From contig JABDJM010000238.1 of assembly GCA_013002475.1 (NCBI GenBank), positions 1-7,602 on the forward strand: 7,602 bases of DNA, read 5' to 3'. Of this stretch, positions 1 through 5,210 are shown one piece after another; the first letter of the stretch is position 1; each line of letters begins with the position of its first letter. The position numbers were made by a program, and so were the translations under genes. The notes below the pieces were generated by a model. The model searched no databases. It was not told the origin of the DNA and was given only the letters and a program-made list of their open reading frames with translations. This stretch comes from Saprospiraceae bacterium. Lineage in GTDB: Bacteria > Bacteroidota > Bacteroidia > Chitinophagales > Saprospiraceae.

Positions 1-187
1 CTCCTGGATAATTTCCAAGATCCCAACTCTCTTTTGTTTGGCCCTTGTTGGTTTGAACAAATTTCTCCAAAACAACTGATCCAGTAGCATCAAAAAGCTT
101 CAAATGAACTTCAGATTCCATTTCAGAGCCGATTTCGATAGTTACCTCGTCAACGGTTGGGTTTGGAAATGCAGATAATTCAAAACT
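1..187 (-). other. T9SS type A sorting domain, truncated by the window edge
   Basis: Residues 1528-1589 of the large protease: LSFELSAFPNPTVDEVTIEI, then LFDATGSVVLEK and WDLGNYPGG, the usual order of the Por-secretion C-terminal domain. A typical domain of this type needs roughly another 20 residues (a GxYxxxL strand and a K-rich end), so the stop codon should lie shortly before base 1. In the T9SS this domain is the export signal and is usually removed by the PorU sortase as the protein is attached to lipopolysaccharide. Confidence 0.85.
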
Positions 188-3100
188 TAATGGAGTATTA
201 CCAAATGTAGCTGGAGGAGTATGAACATCTCCACTTGGATCGTCTGGTGTATCAGCCGTATCATGGCAAGGTGCAGCGCGACATCCATTGAAGTACCTAT
301 TGACAAGCTTAAGGGCATACAATAAGTCATCTGGATTATCATGCTGTCCGGCCAAGCCACCATTAGCAGCTTCTACCAAGTCTTCTACTCTTCCGTGTGG
401 GCCGACAATTTCCCAAACTGAATATGGAATACCATCGCACATCAACCCGAGGTATACTTTATCCAATTCCGGATCTAGTCTGCAATTCAGTGCCAGTGCG
501 AGAGTTTGAGCTGCAAGCCCATTTACGAAACTACCATCATCTTCGAATACTAGCGGTTCAGGTTGGCAGTCTGCAAAACTTGTTTGCATCAGTCCAAGAC
601 CAGCAGGGAATCCTCTTGCCCTTCCATATCCAGGCAGAAGGTCCTCTACGCATTCAAGGCTATTGATCAGCATGGCACTTTCTGAAGGATCTCCCAGGAT
701 GATCGGATTTTCCGCATCAAGGATGGAACCATCAAAGTTGTACACAATATGCTCAAGCCATTCTGCATCCCCCCATTGTTCCTGCGTATATGAACAGTAC
801 TCCCTGAGTTCCGGAGAATTATCGCACAATACGGTGATAGTTTGATAGAAAGAGAAGGTGTTACCACACGGATCGGTAAGAGTATACTCTCTAAGGATCT
901 GATAATCATTTCCCCCAAGCGGTACCTGGCCTTCATCAATGTTAAGGGATGCATCCACGCAACTATTGAGAGTCGCTGGAACCGGGATATTATTACAATC
1001 CACAGTTACATCCTCTACGGTGATCGCATTTTCAAAGTTAAATCTGAAAACTTGAGCCTCACAAGTCATCCGACCGCAAGCATCCCAAACAGTGTACAAG
1101 TAATTGACGATTGAACCCTGGCAGAATGCTGCTGAAGTATCATATACAGGCCCTATCAATTCAGTTGCAACGATAGGAATGAAGCAAGATGACTCATAGT
1201 AGCAATTATCAAAGAATTGCCCATTAGTCTCGCTAAAACAAGTTATGTCTCTTCCATCCGGAGGGAATACCCTTGGTGGAGGATTATCAACTGTGTAAGT
1301 CTGGGTACATTGGTCTTGTCTTCCGCACTCATCGGTAACGTAATAGGTTATCTCATACTGAGCACCTGGGCAAGTGCCTAAATTGTCCAATGGAATAGGA
1401 CCAAACCAGGTAACATCATAATCCAGGTCACACGCAATAATCGCTTGTAACAACTCAGGCTGAGGAATCGCATCAAATGAACACTCTACTGTTCTGTCGG
1501 GAGGACAGACTGTAATCAGTGGAGCTGCGTTATCTAAGGTCCATCTCTGGGTGCACAGATCCGTCCTACCACAAGCATCTTCCAATAAATAGGTAACCTC
1601 ATAGATAGCTCCATCACATCCATCCTGACCAGAAACCAAAGTTGGTCCAACAGGATCAATCGCCACCCACTGATCGCAAGACGAGATTACAGTAGTCAAT
1701 AATTCATCGACCACAATCTCATCAGCACACTCTATGGTCATGTCAGGAGGACAGATGATCTCTGGAGGATCGTTTTGGATCACAAAGACCCTTGAGCAAG
1801 AGGCTACATTTCCACACTCATCCGTAACTGTAAACTCATATGTATGGGTAGTTCCAGGACAATCAGGGTAACTACTAACGGAAGCAGGTCCAACCACAGT
1901 GGTGAAAGATTGTCCACACTGTGTGGTTACAGTTACATCTGAAGGGCTAACCACGATATCAGCAGCACATTCAACGGTAACCGGAGCTGGGCAAGTTACC
2001 ATAGGTGGTTCCGTGCTCTGAACTGTGATGAGCTGCTGGCAACTGGCTTGTAACCCGCATGCATCCGTGGCAGTCCAAATTCTGGTTATGGTTTCTTCCA
2101 CAGAACAGGCACCAGGTGCTACAACGTCAGTCCAGCTAAGCACCGCGGCTGCCTGGCAATTATCAAAAGCAGTAGGAACCCCAACATGAGTACCTACAAA
2201 TACATTATCTATCCCCACTTGTGCAGGTCCGGAAAAGTTCTGAGGAATAAACTCATCAAAACAAACATTTACCGTTTGACCAGCGAAAGCGCCAATTGGA
2301 ACAGAAACAGACATCCAACCGGTCCCTGGTTCAAATGTCCCTGCAAAGGCTGTGTAGTTGAAAACGAGGTTTCCATCAACATAAACTTCAAAAAATCTAT
2401 CTATTGTAGCCCCAAAAGTAATCAGATCGTAGGCTGCCCAGAAACTGAAGTTTAGGGTCTCATCATAATCACCAAAGGTCATTGTTTGACAAGTGGAAAT
2501 TGTACCAGGCCCACCGCCATCAAAACCATTTAGAGCATAGCAACTTCCTTCCAGAGGATAAATTGGATAAAATCCAAAACCTACAGAAAAGGGTGCACAT
2601 GAAACCGTTGCCGGAATAAATGGATTTGCAATATCTACAACATTCCATCCGGCATAGGATCCCGATTCAAACCCACCATTCAAAAGAGCAGAGGTATTGA
2701 TTGGTTCGCTTTCCTCATCACACTCTATTGTAATTGGTGGAGGACAAAAAACTAGCGGAGGAGTTTCGTCCACAAAAATATACTCGATCGTACACTGCAC
2801 AAATGTCTGGGTGTTAGGTTCAAAAACGGTAATTGTTCTTAACACGGTTCTTTTTGCACCCACACAGCCTGCTCCTAAATCATCCGTATCAAAAAATGAA
2901 ACAAATGGAGTGTTAGTACAGAAACCGGAGATTTGTCCACCTAAAGCCAGGAAGTCAGCAACAGTCGTTGGACCAGGAGGCAGTTGATTTATGCATTCTA
3001 ATAAAATAGGCCCGGGCAGCGGACATTGGACGACAGGGGGATCGCAGGTAACTGTCATTTGAGCTGTACCTACAAGGCTGGCAAACCCATATAGATAAAC

Positions 3101-4768
3101 GTAATAAGTTGTTCCTATACTGGAACAAAAATCTACTGTTGATCCACGATTGAATCCAATACCAGTGACATCACAAGCTGGATCAGTACCTCCTAATTGA
3201 TCATCATTTCCCGTTACACAGGTTAAGGCACCGCATGCCCCTGACCATACAGTTATTTTGGTGTCATAGTTGGTACCTGGGTTACAAGTGGTGATGTTTA
3301 TGTTGCCTCCAGTGCCCGGAATTGAATACCAAACACCAGGCTCAGAGCCTCCAAAGGTGACGCAGGTTCCAGGATTATCAGAGTTCGTTGAATTTGATAT
3401 ATCGACCGTCGTACTTGAACCACAAGCAATGGGGATAGCAGCCGAACAAAGATCATTTGGTGGCGCTCCACAGGAAGCAAGACATGTCCTGGAATCTCTA
3501 TGTGCTATGATGTTGGCGATGTTAGCAGCAGACCAAACGGTATTAGGGCTTGCCGAACTTAGGCTAGGCCACATGATATCATTTGAATTTCCTGCAAGAC
3601 TGTGCAAGCCATTCCAATCATGTCCGCATTCATGAGCACTAAGGTGAGCCTGGGCAGCCGCATTAGTGGATTGCCAGTCTTCGCAACAATTGTAACGAAG
3701 AGAGGTACAAACTGTCCCTAAACCTGCTGCTCGGCCGATAAGGCTCGTAATTGTACAAGGTCCTGGGTCGCCGCGCATAACGTCTCTATTGACCCATAGC
3801 TGGCCAATATCATGGGTTACAAACCCAGCTGGTGCCCAACCAACGAAACTGGCTAATAAGGGGGTCATACAAGTACTAGGATCCCATGGGTCAGCGGCTG
3901 ATGATGCTGGGACAACTATATCAACAATGATATATGTTATTCCCAAGCCACCACCATCGTATAGTGGTTGAATGTTATTCGTAACACCTGTCATTTTAAC
4001 TCCCACGGCCCCGGTGCTCCCGTATTTTCCTACCATATCAAAGGCCCCCGCCAAACCTATTTCGGATTCAAAGCAGCCTGAGCCTTTTTCTATTTCAACC
4101 AAAGAAGGTTCTTGCAGTCTCCTAATAGCCTCCTCTGCGTCCTCATTTCCACATGTCAAATGGGGAGTTGGCATGACATTAGATTTTTTGTAAAAAATAT
4201 GAGGCTCTTTATCCAACCTTTGATCTAAGTACCAAAGGGGTTCGATAAAATACTCTTCTCCCTTTAATTCAAACCAAGCATAAAAAATGTCATCCGTTAT
4301 GGTTAATCTTAGCCTTTGATTTGGATCACCATTTACATATCCCTGGAATGCGATATCCGTATTAAACTCCTGCGCCTGTTTCCCTGCCTCGGTAAGGGTA
4401 TGAAATTCAAAATCAGGAGAAAAAAGATCAGCAGGCCAAACGGTGAAAAGAATTTGATTATCAGCTCCCAAATTAATATTGAAGCTTGCAATGTCATTTT
4501 TCCGATTAGAAACAATGCTTCTTATAGCCTTTGTTTCTGAAAAATTGTAAATCTCATATTCGAAAAAGGTATTGTCAAGATCCTGTGTCTTTTCTGATGT
4601 AGCTGGAAAATCAAAGTCTCCCAATGCAATTGGAGTTCCATCTGATTTAAAATTTGGATCCTGTTTTTGTGCAAAAGATAGTTGGCAAGTAAAACAAACT
4701 AAGGCGGCAAAAAGGACTAGCCTTTTAACTAAAAAATTTCTTGGTTTTGTAGAGATTCTTTTTTTCAT
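1..4768 (-). CDS. Large secreted multidomain reprolysin-like metalloprotease with HYR-like repeats and T9SS sorting domain (3' end beyond window)
   Basis: One frame is open from ATG at 4768 to base 1 (1,589 codons, no stop); the nearest upstream in-frame stop is TAA at 4870-4868 with no ATG between. Residues 1-33 are a signal peptide (basic start, hydrophobic 17-32, likely cut SFA/Q). Residues 34 to about 230 are a propeptide ending PTPHLTCGN (200-208). The catalytic domain (about 231-430) has HECGHDWNGLH at 379-389 (zinc ligands H379, H383, H389; catalytic E380) and Met-turn IMWP (398-401). A PPC-like beta-sandwich follows (about 436-575), then HYR-like repeats (576-1316) with an inserted module (694-862), a module at about 1317-1501, and FPNP (1534-1537) opening a T9SS type A sorting domain that runs off the window. 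Inferred role: outer-membrane-attached or released endopeptidase acting on extracellular protein. The protease class is well supported; the substrate is unknown. It is a paralogue of the upstream gene, about 440 bases away. It looks intact, cut only by the window edge. Confidence 0.93.
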   Translation of the reverse strand, partial: MKKRISTKPRNFLVKRLVLFAALVCFTCQLSFAQKQDPNFKSDGTPIALGDFDFPATSEKTQDLDNTFFEYEIYNFSETKAIRSIVSNRKNDIASFNINLGADNQILFTVWPADLFSPDFEFHTLTEAGKQAQEFNTDIAFQGYVNGDPNQRLRLTITDDIFYAWFELKGEEYFIEPLWYLDQRLDKEPHIFYKKSNVMPTPHLTCGNEDAEEAIRRLQEPSLVEIEKGSGCFESEIGLAGAFDMVGKYGSTGAVGVKMTGVTNNIQPLYDGGGLGITYIIVDIVVPASSAADPWDPSTCMTPLLASFVGWAPAGFVTHDIGQLWVNRDVMRGDPGPCTITSLIGRAAGLGTVCTSLRYNCCEDWQSTNAAAQAHLSAHECGHDWNGLHSLAGNSNDIMWPSLSSASPNTVWSAANIANIIAHRDSRTCLASCGAPPNDLCSAAIPIACGSSTTVDISNSTNSDNPGTCVTFGGSEPGVWYSIPGTGGNINITTCNPGTNYDTKITVWSGACGALTCVTGNDDQLGGTDPACDVTGIGFNRGSTVDFCSSIGTTYYVYLYGFASLVGTAQMTVTCDPPVVQCPLPGPILLECINQLPPGPTTVADFLALGGQISGFCTNTPFVSFFDTDDLGAGCVGAKRTVLRTITVFEPNTQTFVQCTIEYIFVDETPPLVFCPPPITIECDEESEPINTSALLNGGFESGSYAGWNVVDIANPFIPATVSCAPFSVGFGFYPIYPLEGSCYALNGFDGGGPGTISTCQTMTFGDYDETLNFSFWAAYDLITFGATIDRFFEVYVDGNLVFNYTAFAGTFEPGTGWMSVSVPIGAFAGQTVNVCFDEFIPQNFSGPAQVGIDNVFVGTHVGVPTAFDNCQAAAVLSWTDVVAPGACSVEETITRIWTATDACGLQASCQQLITVQSTEPPMVTCPAPVTVECAADIVVSPSDVTVTTQCGQSFTTVVGPASVSSYPDCPGTTHTYEFTVTDECGNVASCSRVFVIQNDPPEIICPPDMTIECADEIVVDELLTTVISSCDQWVAIDPVGPTLVSGQDGCDGAIYEVTYLLEDACGRTDLCTQRWTLDNAAPLITVCPPDRTVECSFDAIPQPELLQAIIACDLDYDVTWFGPIPLDNLGTCPGAQYEITYYVTDECGRQDQCTQTYTVDNPPPRVFPPDGRDITCFSETNGQFFDNCYYESSCFIPIVATELIGPVYDTSAAFCQGSIVNYLYTVWDACGRMTCEAQVFRFNFENAITVEDVTVDCNNIPVPATLNSCVDASLNIDEGQVPLGGNDYQILREYTLTDPCGNTFSFYQTITVLCDNSPELREYCSYTQEQWGDAEWLEHIVYNFDGSILDAENPIILGDPSESAMLINSLECVEDLLPGYGRARGFPAGLGLMQTSFADCQPEPLVFEDDGSFVNGLAAQTLALALNCRLDPELDKVYLGLMCDGIPYSVWEIVGPHGRVEDLVEAANGGLAGQHDNPDDLLYALKLVNRYFNGCRAAPCHDTADTPDDPSGDVHTPPATFGNTPLSFELSAFPNPTVDEVTIEIGSEMESEVHLKLFDATGSVVLEKFVQTNKGQTKESWDLGNYPG
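266..820 (-). other. Conserved C-terminal module of Bacteroidota surface proteins, before the sorting domain
   Basis: This encodes residues 1317-1501 of the large protease. It starts YCSYTQEQWGDAEW, followed by a glycine-rich stretch LPGYGRARGFPAG, FVNGLAAQTLALALNCRLD, a VEDLVEAANGGLAG helix and a final helix ALKLVNRYFNGCR. This matches in outline a module I recall from other Bacteroidota secreted proteins (CTYTQGxxG at the start, NxLxxQTxxLxLNxRL in the middle, TVxDLLxxANxxLGG and an AVxxINxxFxxCR helix at the end), where it also sits behind repeats and before a sorting domain. The function of that module is not known to me. The following residues 1502-1527 are an acidic and proline-rich linker. 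Confidence 0.5.
821..3043 (-). repeat. Array of seven HYR (hyalin)-like repeats within the large protease
   Basis: Protein-level tandem repeats covering residues 576-1316. By my count the units are A 576-666 (91, degenerate), B 667-917 (82 once a 169-residue insertion is removed), C 918-998 (81), D 999-1079 (81), E 1080-1161 (82), F 1162-1243 (82) and G 1244-1316 (73, degenerate). The full pattern is PP..xCPP..(T/I)(V/I)EC, then an FDNC/SSC-like cysteine, a (G/D)C before the late strands, TDxCG, and a final C with Q.(I/W)T(V/L). Units B-E each keep six cysteines at matching positions, suggesting disulfide-stabilised Ig-like folds; F has lost the CPP cysteine but has an extra one. The units are divergent, so this is an old array rather than a recent DNA expansion. 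HYR-like domains are usually extracellular and linked to adhesion or spacing; here they probably hold the protease off the surface or bind substrate (inference). Confidence 0.8.
2183..2689 (-). other. Jellyroll-like module inserted inside HYR-like repeat B
   Basis: This encodes residues 694-862 of the large protease. It opens with ALLNGGFESGSYAGW, the NGxFExG..xxW style typical of beta-jellyroll carbohydrate-binding or MAM-like modules, and ends with a VGIDNVFVG strand (851-859), the IDNV closing motif of the same folds. Inside are FSFWAAYD, FFEVYVDG and GWMSVSVPI beta-strand segments and four cysteines. It lies between the first strands of a HYR-like repeat (ITIECDEESEP) and the rest of the same repeat (GVPTAFDNC). 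A carbohydrate- or protein-binding role is plausible from the fold style, but no ligand residues can be named from sequence alone. Confidence 0.65.
3044..3463 (-). other. PPC-like beta-sandwich domain directly behind the protease
   Basis: This encodes residues 436-575 of the large protease. The order of motifs PPNDLCSAA, GVWYSI, NYDTKITVWSG, a CGALTCVTGNDD segment, TTYYVYLYG and AQMTVTC is the recurrent pattern of bacterial pre-peptidase C-terminal (PPC)-like domains in Bacteroidota secreted proteins. Such domains fold as beta-sandwiches, often bind calcium, and sit behind the catalytic domain of secreted proteases; they can aid substrate binding or be removed during maturation. The upstream paralogue lacks this module, so it was gained or lost after duplication. 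Assignment is by motif pattern only. Confidence 0.65.
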
Positions 4769-5155
4769 TTTTATTGGTTTTAAATAAATGGGGAATAGCC
4801 ACAAGGAGGGCTTTCCTTCTGAAATTGGCAATATGATATGGGGCCGCTGAATTGCAGCTAATTGGGATTACAACCTGAAAAATGAAATAACCGGGATGTT
4901 TACGCGGTAGAAGTGTAAAGGGACATAGGCAATTGGTTTTTTGTGGTTAAAGAATTAGTGTTCAAGCTAGACCTGGAAGATGGGAAACACTTAATTCATT
5001 CTCATAATAAACATTTTTTCGAGCCCCAAAAAATATTGTTATGGCTTTTTTGCGAAATACCTAAAAATAGGTAGAAAAAATTGCAGACTATCATGAAGTG
5101 TTGATTATCAATGAGGTACTAATTAAGAATATTTCAAACTTAGTGTGAAATTTAC
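4769..5155. promoter_or_regulatory. Intergenic region between the two proteases, probably holding the promoter of the large gene
   Basis: About 390 bases without a credible gene on either strand. It is AT-rich and lies between a strong terminator and the ATG at 4768, so it must hold the promoter if the large gene is transcribed alone. The best match to the Bacteroidota promoter form (TTTG, then TAnnTTTG) is TTTC at 5057-5054 and TATTTTTTG at 5035-5027 on the minus strand, 18 bases apart. It is imperfect in both boxes and would leave a leader of about 250 bases. The bases just before the start (AAAACCAATAAAA) are A-rich with no Shine-Dalgarno, as is common in this phylum. The exact promoter is not established. 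Confidence 0.45.
5058..5073. repeat. Short perfect inverted repeat upstream of the large protease gene
   Basis: TACCTA-AAAA-TAGGTA: 6-bp arms around a 4-base spacer, flanked by T- and A-runs. It abuts the upstream edge of the weak promoter candidate at 5027-5057, so it could be an operator, but it is short and AT-rich and may be chance. It is too weak to be a good terminator. Confidence 0.3.
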
Positions 5156-5189
5156 AAAAACCGGGATCTCTTTTCGCAAAGGATCCCGG
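5156..5189 (-). terminator. Rho-independent terminator behind the 771-residue protease gene
   Basis: Read on the minus strand, CCGGGATC pairs with GATCCCGG (5189-5182 with 5168-5161). Inside it a CTTT/AAAG stem closes on a GCGA (GNRA-type) tetraloop, with one bulged A. This gives a 12-bp stem followed at once by TTTTT (5160-5156). It begins about 21 bases after the TAG stop, the expected place for termination of this gene. On the plus strand no T-run follows, so it works in one direction. It should limit readthrough into the downstream paralogue. Confidence 0.88.
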
Positions 5190-5210
5190 CTAAAAACTTC
5201 CGGCAAAAGA

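Noticed and set aside
821..3043. DNA-level tandem repeat or recent expansion in the HYR-like region
   Set aside because: The units match in protein pattern and length but have drifted at the DNA level; no long identical stretches are visible.
1..4768. Suspicion that the first 4.8 kb is a decayed or frameshifted gene, because only short complete frames appear there
   Set aside because: Reading the minus strand codon by codon from 4768 gives no stop and no frame change to base 1; the gene is simply cut by the window edge.
4899..4919. TTTAC...GTAAA inverted repeat in the intergenic region
   Set aside because: The arms are only 5 bases with an 11-base loop, not better than expected by chance in AT-rich DNA.
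4769..5210. Search for a tRNA, small RNA gene or riboswitch between the two proteases
   Set aside because: Apart from the terminator, no cloverleaf, conserved loop or extended stem was found by eye; a covariance-model scan would be needed to exclude a small RNA.
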